Assembly: GCA_036510735.1 (NCBI GenBank)
Contig: DATCDK010000113.1
Coordinates: 1-10,385, forward strand
DNA from: PALSA-607 sp036510735
GTDB lineage: Bacteria > Actinomycetota > Actinomycetes > Acidothermales > Acidothermaceae
Direction of reading: 5' to 3'
DNA length: 10,385 nt
Under the pieces are notes generated by a model. That model saw only the letters and a list, made by a program, of their open reading frames with translations, was not told the origin of the DNA and did not search any database. Below, in pieces: positions 1 to 6,768 of the stretch (its first letter is position 1; every line of letters starts with the position of its first letter). The position numbers were made by a program, and so were the translations under genes.

Positions 1-560
1 CGGGGATCGCCGACGATCCGCGGTTGGTTGCGACTGGCATCGCGGTGATCGGCGTTCGGGTCGTGGCCATCCGTCCAGAGCCGGAAGTGGAGAAGGCACT
101 GCGGACGCCGACACGCGAGCTTGTGCAGCAGGAAGCCGACCGTGCGACCTACGAACGGCGTGCGGTTGCGGTCGAGCGCGAACGGGCGATCAGCGAGAAC
201 GAACTTCAGAGTCAGATCGAGCTGGCACGTCGAGAAGAACAGCTCGTCGGCCAGCGCGGCACGAACGCTCGACGCGGAGCCGAGGAGGATGCCGCGGCGA
301 GCCAGATCGCCACTGAAGCGGAGGCGCAGCGTGCGGAGCGACTCGCGGAATCCCGCGCGCACGGCGTCCTGGCAGTCGGGGAGGCCCAAGCCGCGGCCGA
401 GGCGGCCAAGCTTGCTGCTTACCGCGACCTACCTGAGGCGATCCTGTTCGGGCTCGCCCTGAAGGAGCTCGCTGGCCACCTGCCGCAGATCAACAGTCTG
501 GTGCTCACCCCGGATCTTCTCGCTCCAGTCCTGGCACGCCTCGGCGCGGCGAAGTCATGA
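1..560 (+). CDS. SPFH/band-7 (flotillin-like) domain protein, C-terminal part
   Basis: The frame is open from the left edge (first whole codon at 3-5), so the start lies outside the window; the TTG at 24 is internal. The visible 185 or so residues match the end of an SPFH domain followed by a long charged helix. The sequence runs from EVEKALRTPTRELVQQEADR through ERERAISENELQSQIELARR, rich in Glu, Arg and Gln and very likely coiled coil. An Ala/Glu-rich helix follows, and the tail ends LTPDLLAPVLARLGAAKS. SPFH proteins are membrane-associated scaffolds that oligomerise through such coiled coils; no membrane segment is visible in this part. The stop overlaps the next start as ATGA, so the two genes are probably translationally coupled. 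Family assignment is firm; the specific role is unknown. Confidence 0.85.
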   Translation, partial: GIADDPRLVATGIAVIGVRVVAIRPEPEVEKALRTPTRELVQQEADRATYERRAVAVERERAISENELQSQIELARREEQLVGQRGTNARRGAEEDAAASQIATEAEAQRAERLAESRAHGVLAVGEAQAAAEAAKLAAYRDLPEAILFGLALKELAGHLPQINSLVLTPDLLAPVLARLGAAKS

Positions 561-1435
561 CACTCGCGCCGCGAGCTGTTGTGATCCACCGGGCCACCGA
601 GCTCGACGAACTCCTTGCGCACCACGGCACTCGTGGACAGGCCGCGTTCTTCCTGACCAGCCGGAATCGCAGCATTGACGAAGTTGTGGCTCGGCACGAC
701 GCCGCGGACGCCGCGCTGGCTACGGTCAGCGCGGCGATACCGCTCGACTGGCGGCGCGGCACGGTCGAACGGGCCGACCTGGCGCGATTCCTGTTTGCGC
801 CCGACGACGTCATCATCGTCGTCGGGCAAGACGGCCTAGTCGCCAACGTCGCCAAGTACCTCGACGGGCAACCGGTGATCGGAATCAACACCGACACCGT
901 TCGCAACCCTGGGGTGCTCGTCGCACATCAACCCGATGAGGTTGGCGAGCTGCTGCGATCTCGCGATGAGACCGAGGCACGGACGATGGTCGAAGCCATT
1001 ACCGACGACGGCCAAGAACTGCGCGCGCTCAACGAGATCTACCTCGGCCACCCCAGCCACCAGACAGCCCGATACACAATCACGCCACCCGATGCGCCCG
1101 CGGAACCGCAGGCGTCGTCCGGCCTCATTGTTGCCACCGGCACGGGCGCAACAGGTTGGTGCCGCTCGGTGTGGCTCGAGCATCACAGCGCTTTCACACT
1201 GCCGCAGCCCACCGAGCCCCGCCTTGCCTGGTTTGTGCGTGAAGCATGGCCGTCGCCGGTTACTGGCACGAACTGCACCGAAGGCGAGCTGACCGACAGC
1301 GGGCTCGCCATCACGATTGAGTCCGAGCATCTTGTTCTGTTCGGCGATGGCATCGAAACCGACAACATCGGGCTGACTTCCGGGCAGCGCGTCATCATCA
1401 GACGAGCCCAGTCCGTCCTGCGACTCGTGCGGTGA
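557..1435 (+). CDS. NAD kinase-fold protein (ATP-NAD kinase family)
   Basis: A 292-residue protein of about the usual length for NAD kinases, which phosphorylate NAD(H) to NADP(H) in the cytoplasm. Landmarks appear in family order: VVGQDG (G90-G93) at the place of the GGDG motif, GINTDT (109-114), LNE (N159, E160) at the place of the conserved Asn-Glu pair, and the glycine/threonine-rich ATGTGATGW (193-201) corresponding to the TPTGSTAY segment. The GGDG motif is altered (Gln for the second Gly) and the last motif is divergent, so activity and substrate are uncertain; a related lipid or nucleotide kinase of the same fold is possible. The start ATG overlaps the stop of the SPFH gene (ATGA), which fixes the start and suggests coupling of the two products. 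Confidence 0.75.
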   Translation: MTLAPRAVVIHRATELDELLAHHGTRGQAAFFLTSRNRSIDEVVARHDAADAALATVSAAIPLDWRRGTVERADLARFLFAPDDVIIVVGQDGLVANVAKYLDGQPVIGINTDTVRNPGVLVAHQPDEVGELLRSRDETEARTMVEAITDDGQELRALNEIYLGHPSHQTARYTITPPDAPAEPQASSGLIVATGTGATGWCRSVWLEHHSAFTLPQPTEPRLAWFVREAWPSPVTGTNCTEGELTDSGLAITIESEHLVLFGDGIETDNIGLTSGQRVIIRRAQSVLRLVR

Positions 1436-1502
1436 ACACGATCACACGCAGGTCGCTGGGCCGAATGCCGCACCGCTGCGTCCCGATCGGACTACCTTTC
1501 GC

Positions 1503-1518
1503 CGTTTCGTAAGAAACG
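1503..1518 (+). promoter_or_regulatory. short perfect hairpin between NAD-kinase-like gene and first CWB2 gene
   Basis: CGTTTC (1503-1508) and GAAACG (1513-1518) are perfectly complementary around GTAA, which fits a GNRA tetraloop in RNA. No T-run follows, so a terminator is doubtful. It lies 68 nt after one gene and 93 nt before the next, and just upstream of TACGAT (1533-1538), a possible -10 box of TANNNT type. It may be an operator or an RNA fold. No convincing -35 box is seen. Confidence 0.3.
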
Positions 1519-1611
1519 CGCTCGTGCGCGGCTACGATCAGCCCAGTCACCGGCACAGGGTGGTATGGCCCGGACGCGCGTGACGGCGATGACATCAGGG
1601 GGATCACGATC

Positions 1612-3309
1612 GTGCGTTCCACAACAGAACAACGATGGCGACGAGCGGTGGCCGCGGCAGTCACTATTACGGCATGTCTCGGTTGGGTCGTTGCGCCGGT
1701 AGCCGCCCACGCGAGTGCCACAACAACGCTGACGATCTCGTCCGTTGCGCGCGATTGCTCCAACCTTGGCAACGCCTTCAGTGTCAACGCGTCCGTGTCC
1801 GGCGACGCCCCCAATGCATCACGCCATCTCACCGTGTACTCGCCGAGCCTGAACCGGCCGATTGGCCAGTCGGTTCCGTTCACGACAGACACGAATGGCA
1901 ACGTGCCGACGATGAACCTGGAGCTTGGCAGTCAGGCCGGCGATCTGCTGCCAAGAACGTCCATCGACGTCGAAGTCTTCATGCTCGATCCGTCCGGGAT
2001 CACCCAGTCGGACGGCGGTTTCGTAATTCCTGCTTGTGACTCCGGAACGATCGACACCGTGACCTGCCTTGATCACGCAGCCGCTATGGGTACGCCGATA
2101 TGCATTGGGAGCGACGGCAACGATCCCTCCAAGTACCTCTCGATTTCTGCGAGCGCTTTGGCTGGCGGCACCGGCAACGCCTACACCGTGTCTGCACGGC
2201 ACGGCTACGAGATCACCAAGTCCGACTACGGCCTCGACAGTATTTCCGGCGATGTTGCGAACGGTGACGGCAGCACACCGCAGGTGCCGACGAGCCTCCT
2301 ATTTCCTTTAGGCGAAGGCGACTTCAGCGTCAAGTCCAGCACCCTGGCCAATCCGTCTGGTACCTACTACATCTATCGACTCGTGCTGTCGGTAGCGCTT
2401 TACCCTGGCGTATCGGTGGAACCCACGGGTCGAGTCGTCACTCGAATCGCCGGACCAGACCGATTCCAAACGGCATCCGCCGGCGCCCAGTGGAACTACG
2501 TGCAAGGCGGCGCTGGTGCCGTCGTGTTAGCGCGCGGCGACCAATACGCCGACGCACTCGTTGGAGCTCCATTGGCTGCAGCGAAGAACGCACCGCTGCT
2601 GTTGACGTCGGGTTCGACTCTTCCCGCGATCACCTTGATGCAGCTCGAGCGCGTGCTTCCGCCCGGAGGGACGGTGTACCTGCTCGGTGGTGACGCGGCC
2701 ATCCCGGCGTCCGTTCAAACTCAACTCACCAACGCTGGCTACCAAACGACGCGTTACCAGGGTGCCAACCGCTATGCGACCGCTGTGGCCGTCGCAGACG
2801 CACTTGCTGATCCCGCCACCGTCATGTTGACCACGGGCCTCGACTTTCCCGACGGCCTCGCTGCTGGCCCGGCGGCCGCCCACATCGGCGCAGCCGTGCT
2901 CCTTACCGACGGCGGTGTGATGCCGCCAGAGACACAGGCGTACCTGACTGCGCATTCGCCAACGACCTACGCCGCGGGTGGGCCCGCCGTTGCTGCCGAC
3001 CCGAGTGCGACGGCAGTCGAGGGCGCTGACAGATACGCGACGGCGGCAGCTATCGCGGCGAAGTTCTTCAACGCGCCGACTGCTATCGGCATGGCAACGG
3101 GTGCGAACTTTCCCGACGCTCTCTCCGGCGGTGCTGCACTCGCCCACCTTGGCCGACCGCTCCTGCTGACCGACCCTGCCGCGCTCCCGAGTGCAACGAC
3201 TGCGTATCTCGCCTCGACGCCGACGATTCAGGCGGTGACGTTGTTCGGGAGCACCACGGCAATCTCCGCGAATGTCGCGAGCGTCCTCGCGAGCCCGCCG
3301 GCACTCTAG
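1612..3309 (+). CDS. secreted cell wall-binding repeat (CWB2) protein with unrecognised N-terminal head
   Basis: The GTG start is supported by AGGGGGA at 1597-1603, 8 nt upstream. The 565-residue product opens with a signal peptide: Arg-rich n-region (RWRR, 8-11), hydrophobic core, and likely cleavage after AHA (34) or ASA (36). Residues 37 to about 276 form a beta-rich head that I do not recognise. It may be two domains, since C49 and C142 bracket the first part and C152 and C164 lie close together at the start of the second; disulphides are plausible outside the cell. Residues 277-565 hold three CWB2 repeats (about 277-384, 385-471 and 472-565). Each opens with a DRF/NRY/DRY motif and carries PLLLT/VLLTD/PLLLT, the counterpart of the ILL motif of clostridial CWB2. 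In Clostridioides difficile, triple CWB2 modules hold proteins non-covalently on an anionic wall polymer. Surface anchoring is therefore likely; the head's role is unknown. Confidence 0.88.
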   Translation: MRSTTEQRWRRAVAAAVTITACLGWVVAPVAAHASATTTLTISSVARDCSNLGNAFSVNASVSGDAPNASRHLTVYSPSLNRPIGQSVPFTTDTNGNVPTMNLELGSQAGDLLPRTSIDVEVFMLDPSGITQSDGGFVIPACDSGTIDTVTCLDHAAAMGTPICIGSDGNDPSKYLSISASALAGGTGNAYTVSARHGYEITKSDYGLDSISGDVANGDGSTPQVPTSLLFPLGEGDFSVKSSTLANPSGTYYIYRLVLSVALYPGVSVEPTGRVVTRIAGPDRFQTASAGAQWNYVQGGAGAVVLARGDQYADALVGAPLAAAKNAPLLLTSGSTLPAITLMQLERVLPPGGTVYLLGGDAAIPASVQTQLTNAGYQTTRYQGANRYATAVAVADALADPATVMLTTGLDFPDGLAAGPAAAHIGAAVLLTDGGVMPPETQAYLTAHSPTTYAAGGPAVAADPSATAVEGADRYATAAAIAAKFFNAPTAIGMATGANFPDALSGGAALAHLGRPLLLTDPAALPSATTAYLASTPTIQAVTLFGSTTAISANVASVLASPPAL

Positions 3310-3336
3310 TCACGTCTGCTTTCTAGTCGCGTCTGC
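3305..3336 (+). repeat. 15-bp direct repeat spanning the stop codon
   Basis: TCTAGTCACGTCTGC (3305-3319) and TCTAGTCGCGTCTGC (3322-3336) differ at one base and have a period of 17. The first copy contains the TAG stop of the preceding CWB2 gene. It looks like a small local duplication. Confidence 0.65.
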
Positions 3337-3360
3337 GGCATTTACGCGGACGATCCTTTT
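3330..3360 (+). terminator. candidate intrinsic terminator after the first CWB2 gene
   Basis: CGTCTGCG (3330-3337) pairs with CGCGGACG (3345-3352) over eight pairs including one G-U, around a seven-base loop. ATCCTTTT follows directly and ends at 3360. It starts 21 nt after the TAG stop at 3307-3309, the right place to end that transcript and make the next gene a separate unit. Confidence 0.6.
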
Positions 3361-3408
3361 CGGGTATGTATGAACCCGACGAAGATCATGACGAGGAGGT
3401 CAGCGACG

Positions 3409-5418
3409 ATGCGAGCCACGGCCGCGACACGCAACCCGATGTCAATGGCAAGACGGGTCGTCGGCGTCGGCGTCGTGAGCGTCGTCGCTGCGTGTCTCGT
3501 GACGGTCTTCGCAGCAGGCCCGGCAGTGGCCGCCCCAGCTGGTGGCCCGGTCCCGTCCGGCTTCCAACCCGCGTCGGTCAGCTTCGTGTCCGCCGCCGAC
3601 GGCTGGGTCCTGGGTTCTGCGCCGTGCTCCAACCCTGTGTGCACGTCGATACTCCGGACGACGGACGGTGGCCGCACGTGGTCCGGAGTACCTGCGCCCA
3701 CTGAGAAGCTCTCGACTGATGGCCGCGACGGATTGGTCGGGCTGCGGTTCGCCGACGCGAACGACGGCTACGCCTTCGGCGACGCGCTGTGGGTGACCCA
3801 CGACGGCGGCGCGACGTGGCAGCAGTCGACACTTCCCGGCACCGGTTCGCGCTTCGCCCCGCAGCTGGCTACTTACAACGGCTTCGTGTACGTGCTGATC
3901 GCGCCGAACTCTCAGACCCCGACCGCTGGCCAGCTCTATCGGTCACCTGTCGGCAGTGAGACCTGGACTTCCGTGCTGACCGTAACGACAGCGGCGCCTG
4001 CGAATCTTGGCCTCGATGTGCATGGGGACGACGTGTGGGTGCTCGCCCCCGGTTCGTCGACCACGCTGTACCACAGCCCGGACGACGGCGCGACGTGGAG
4101 TCACTCGACCGCGCCTTGTGCCCGCGATTTCGCGGTCGGCCCGTCCGCGTCGTACACCGCGCTTGCATGCGCCAGCGATCCCGGTGCGGGTAGCGCGACC
4201 AAGACCGTCTCTATCTCGACGAACGCCGGCCAGACGTTCACGCAGACAACGGCGAGTCCGCCTCGTGGTGGTGTCTCGCTTGCGTTGGCCGTTGCTCAGC
4301 CAGGCAACCTCGTGGTGGCTTCGGCGTCCGGCGCTTCGTTCTTGTACGCCACGTTCGACGGCGGCAGCAGCTGGCAGACGGTGCTGGATTCCACTACGGG
4401 TGGCCAGGCTTGGCACGACCTCGGATTCACGACGGCGCAACAAGGCGTCGCCATCGAAGGCGACCCGACGACGCCGCCTTCGCAGCTGTGGATGACGCGC
4501 GACGGCGGGCATTTCTGGCAGCCGATCACCTTCGCGACCGGTCCCGCCGTCCGGCTGGCTGGTTCTGACCGCTACGGCACTGCCGTTGCGACTTCGCAAG
4601 CCGAGTTCCCATCGGCCGGCGCGGGCGCAGTGGTGCTGGCGCGCGGTGACGCATACGCCGATGCACTCGTGGGTGCTCCGCTGGCTGCAGCCAAGAATGC
4701 GCCGCTGCTACTCACGACGGGCACGCAGTTGCCTGCTGTCACGAAGGCCGAACTTCAACGTGTGCTCGCGACCGGCAACACGGTCTACGTGCTCGGTGGG
4801 GTTTCGGCCGTTCCTGCGAGTGTGGCGACGCAGCTCACCGGGCTCGGCTACACCGTCGTCCGTTATGGCGGTACGACTCGGTATGCAACGGCAGTCGACG
4901 TCGCCGACGCACTTGGTGATCCGAGCAAAGTGCTGCTTGCCACCGGCGAGAACTTCCCCGACGCGCTGGCCGCCGGGCCAGCCGCCGCGAAGGCTGGCGG
5001 CGTCGTGTTGCTCACCGCGGGCTCCGCGCTGGCCGCACAGACGAGCAACTACCTGAACGTCCACGCCACCACGGTGTACGCAATCGGCGGACCGGCCGCG
5101 ACCGCCGATCAGGCCGCGATCGCGCTCGTTGGGTCAGACCGATACGCGACGGCGGCCAAAGTCGCGACGACGTTCTTCAGCTCGCCGACGACCGTCGGTG
5201 TCGCCACTGGCGAGAACTTCCCCGATGCGCTGTCGGGTGGCGCGTTCCTCGCGCACCTCGGCGCGCCGCTCCTACTCGCCGACACGAATGCTGTGCCGAC
5301 GAACACGGCGAGCTACTTGAGTTCGGTGAACAGCAGCGTCGCGGCCGCCGACCTCTTCGGTGGTTCCGCCGTGTTGAGCGCAAGCGTGCAAACCGCGGTT
5401 GGCGCCGCGATCAGCTGA
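3409..5418 (+). CDS. secreted Asp-box (BNR/YCF48-like) propeller protein with triple CWB2 anchor
   Basis: I chose the ATG at 3409 because GAGGAGG (3393-3399) lies 9 nt upstream; ATGs at 3370 and 3388 are in frame but lack such a site. The product has 669 residues. Its signal peptide has ARR at 14-16, a hydrophobic core, and cleavage near AVA/A (41-42). Residues about 45-375 hold repeated Asp-box-like motifs: TTDGGRTW (84-91), THDGGATW (130-137), DDGATW (225-230), FDGGSSW (316-322) and RDGGHFW (364-370). These are typical of BNR/sialidase-like or YCF48-like beta-propellers. No catalytic sialidase residues could be assigned, so a binding or scaffold propeller is more likely than an enzyme. Residues about 381-669 form three CWB2 repeats closely matching those of the upstream protein, including the DNA around 2545-2600 versus 4651-4706. 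Likely a wall-held surface protein. Confidence 0.87.
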   Translation: MRATAATRNPMSMARRVVGVGVVSVVAACLVTVFAAGPAVAAPAGGPVPSGFQPASVSFVSAADGWVLGSAPCSNPVCTSILRTTDGGRTWSGVPAPTEKLSTDGRDGLVGLRFADANDGYAFGDALWVTHDGGATWQQSTLPGTGSRFAPQLATYNGFVYVLIAPNSQTPTAGQLYRSPVGSETWTSVLTVTTAAPANLGLDVHGDDVWVLAPGSSTTLYHSPDDGATWSHSTAPCARDFAVGPSASYTALACASDPGAGSATKTVSISTNAGQTFTQTTASPPRGGVSLALAVAQPGNLVVASASGASFLYATFDGGSSWQTVLDSTTGGQAWHDLGFTTAQQGVAIEGDPTTPPSQLWMTRDGGHFWQPITFATGPAVRLAGSDRYGTAVATSQAEFPSAGAGAVVLARGDAYADALVGAPLAAAKNAPLLLTTGTQLPAVTKAELQRVLATGNTVYVLGGVSAVPASVATQLTGLGYTVVRYGGTTRYATAVDVADALGDPSKVLLATGENFPDALAAGPAAAKAGGVVLLTAGSALAAQTSNYLNVHATTVYAIGGPAATADQAAIALVGSDRYATAAKVATTFFSSPTTVGVATGENFPDALSGGAFLAHLGAPLLLADTNAVPTNTASYLSSVNSSVAAADLFGGSAVLSASVQTAVGAAIS

Positions 5419-5439
5419 CCGCCTGGCCGACCGAGCGTT

Positions 5440-5475
5440 GGTCCTGAACGGTCGCAAGAACGACCGCTGAGGACC
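5440..5475 (+). repeat. two-step hairpin element (full copy); possible terminator
   Basis: GGTCCT (5440-5445) pairs with AGGACC (5470-5475), and CGGTCG (5449-5454) pairs with CGACCG (5461-5466), around the loop CAAGAA. The three bases between the stems (GAA/CTG) allow one further A-T pair. It begins 22 nt after the CWB2 gene stop, so it could end transcription, although no T-run follows. Bases 5450-5478 recur exactly at 9040-9068, which shows it is a dispersed element and not just a local terminator. Confidence 0.6.
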
Positions 5476-5501
5476 CGAACCCCGAGGTGCTCGAAGGGCG
5501 A

Positions 5502-5515
5502 GGTACTTCGGTACC
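5502..5515 (+). promoter_or_regulatory. GGTAC-TTCG-GTACC hairpin upstream of the Fic gene
   Basis: A perfect inverted repeat (5502-5506 and 5511-5515) around TTCG. It sits at the expected -35 side of the possible -10 box TATGAT (5529-5534), so at DNA level it could be an operator half. In RNA it would be a short stem with a UUCG loop. GGTACCAC here and GGTATCAC at 5550-5557 are near-identical, hinting at a shared binding motif. Confidence 0.4.
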
Positions 5516-5526
5516 ACTATCGGCGA

Positions 5527-5560
5527 GTTATGATACTTCTAGAGGCTTAGGTATCACAAC
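5527..5560 (+). promoter_or_regulatory. candidate Fic operator overlapping the -10 box
   Basis: GTTATGATAC (5527-5536) and GTATCACAAC (5551-5560) are inverted repeats matching at nine of ten positions, with a 14-base spacer. The left arm contains TATGAT (5529-5534), one base from the -10 consensus, so a start of transcription would fall near 5541 inside the spacer. A protein bound to both arms would block RNA polymerase. The -35 region is poor. The site lies 26 nt before the chosen Fic start. Confidence 0.5.
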
Positions 5561-5585
5561 TGGCGAGCCGGAGAGGCGGAACCAA

Positions 5586-6755
5586 GTGCGACGCGACGAC
5601 TTTGCCCCCGGCCAGCGTCGCTACGTGGTCAGAGCAGAGCGTGGTTACCAGGCATTTGTCCCACCTCCGCTGCCGCCGACGCTCGAGCTTGATTTAGACC
5701 TCGTTGGCCTGCTGTCCGCAGCCGATCGTGCCCTCGGCTCGTTGGCCGGCGTTGGACGCACACTGCCGAATGCACGGCTCCTCCTGAGTACTGCGCTTCG
5801 ACGCGAGGCGGTGCTTTCCAGCCGTATCGAGGGAACGCAGGCGTCACTGTCGGAGCTGTTGCTTTTCGAGATGGCGCCGACCAGCGCGTCAGCGAGCATC
5901 GCCGACGTCCGCGAGGTGTTGAACTACGTGACGGCTGTGGAGCACGTGCTCGACCCTGGCCGTCGGTTGCCGCTAAGCGTCTCATTGCTTCGGGAGGCGC
6001 ACGAGATTCTCTTTAGTGGCATCGGCGGCGGCTACGCGACGCCGGGTGAGTTTCGTACGACACAGAACTGGATCGGTGCGGCTGGCTGCACACTTGACGA
6101 CGCTACTTACGTACCGCCGTCGCCCGAACTGCTGTGGGATTGCCTCGATTCGTTCGAGAAGTATCTGCACGCCCAACAGTCATTGCCCCCGCTTGTCGCG
6201 ATCGCCTGCGCGCATTACCAATTCGAGACGATCCATCCTTTCGTTGATGGCAACGGCCGCATCGGACGGCTTCTCATCATCTTGTTGATGGTCGAGTGGG
6301 GGTTGCTCCCTGCGCCGTTGCTCGATCTCTCCGCGTACATCGAGCCACGTCGCGAAGAGTATTACCGTCGACTCCTTGCAGTCACCACACATGGCGACTG
6401 GGCCGGCTGGCTCAGCTTTTTTCTGCGGGCCGTCGAGGTGCAGTCGGAGGAGGCGGGCGCGCGGGCGCTGAAGTTGCAAGAGTTGCGTGCGGACTTTCGA
6501 TTGCGGATGGCGGCGGCACGATCGTCTGGACTACTTGGCACGCTCACCGATGCGCTCTTCGAGACGCCAGCTATTAGCATCTCACGCGCAGCCACCCTGC
6601 TCGGCGTCACACATCGCTCGGCGCGGCTCAACATCGACAAGCTTGTGCAGGCGGGCATTCTCACCGAAGTCGGCGATCGTGCACGCAACAAGCTGTTCCT
6701 GGCCCGCGAGGTCCTGGCCGCAGTGGAAGGTACGAGTAGGACACCAGATATCTGA
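5586..6755 (+). CDS. Fic-domain AMP transferase with C-terminal winged helix
   Basis: I chose the GTG at 5586 because GGAGAGG (5570-5576) lies 9 nt upstream and similarity to Fic proteins begins at VRRDDF; a longer frame from 5487 would run through the promoter repeats. The product has 389 residues. S78 to G83 (SSRIEG) fits the inhibitory (S/T)xxxE(G/N) motif in front of the Fic core, so it is a self-inhibited class II enzyme. The flap region is seen in PGEFRTTQNWIG. The complete active-site motif HPFVDGNGRIGR starts at H217, with all key residues present. Residues about 324-375 form a winged-helix DNA-binding domain (TLLGVTHRSARLNIDKL). Fic enzymes transfer AMP to hydroxyl side chains of target proteins; the target here is unknown. 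The winged helix beside an inverted-repeat promoter suggests autoregulation, which is inference. Confidence 0.9.
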   Translation: MRRDDFAPGQRRYVVRAERGYQAFVPPPLPPTLELDLDLVGLLSAADRALGSLAGVGRTLPNARLLLSTALRREAVLSSRIEGTQASLSELLLFEMAPTSASASIADVREVLNYVTAVEHVLDPGRRLPLSVSLLREAHEILFSGIGGGYATPGEFRTTQNWIGAAGCTLDDATYVPPSPELLWDCLDSFEKYLHAQQSLPPLVAIACAHYQFETIHPFVDGNGRIGRLLIILLMVEWGLLPAPLLDLSAYIEPRREEYYRRLLAVTTHGDWAGWLSFFLRAVEVQSEEAGARALKLQELRADFRLRMAAARSSGLLGTLTDALFETPAISISRAATLLGVTHRSARLNIDKLVQAGILTEVGDRARNKLFLAREVLAAVEGTSRTPDI

Positions 6756-6768
6756 GAGGGTAGGACGC

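Noticed and set aside
2527..3147. Long - strand frame opposite the first CWB2 module, and similar ones such as 3943-4599 and 836-1330
   Set aside because: Antisense open frames are common in high-GC genes; these have Arg/Ser-rich composition and no domain pattern.
3370..3408. Earlier ATG starts at 3370 and 3388 for the Asp-box CWB2 gene
   Set aside because: Neither has a clear ribosome site, and GAGGAGG is placed 9 nt before the ATG at 3409.
5487..5585. Longer Fic start at 5487
   Set aside because: The added 33 residues run through the inverted repeats and the likely promoter and have no Fic similarity; the GTG at 5586 has a ribosome site and fits the family start.
6487..6768. Upstream extension of the YVTN-CWB2 frame inside the Fic gene, giving a 720-residue product
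   Set aside because: The extra 94 residues are Arg/Ser-rich shadow sequence of the Fic gene and would bury the signal peptide; the ATG at 6769 has a good ribosome site.
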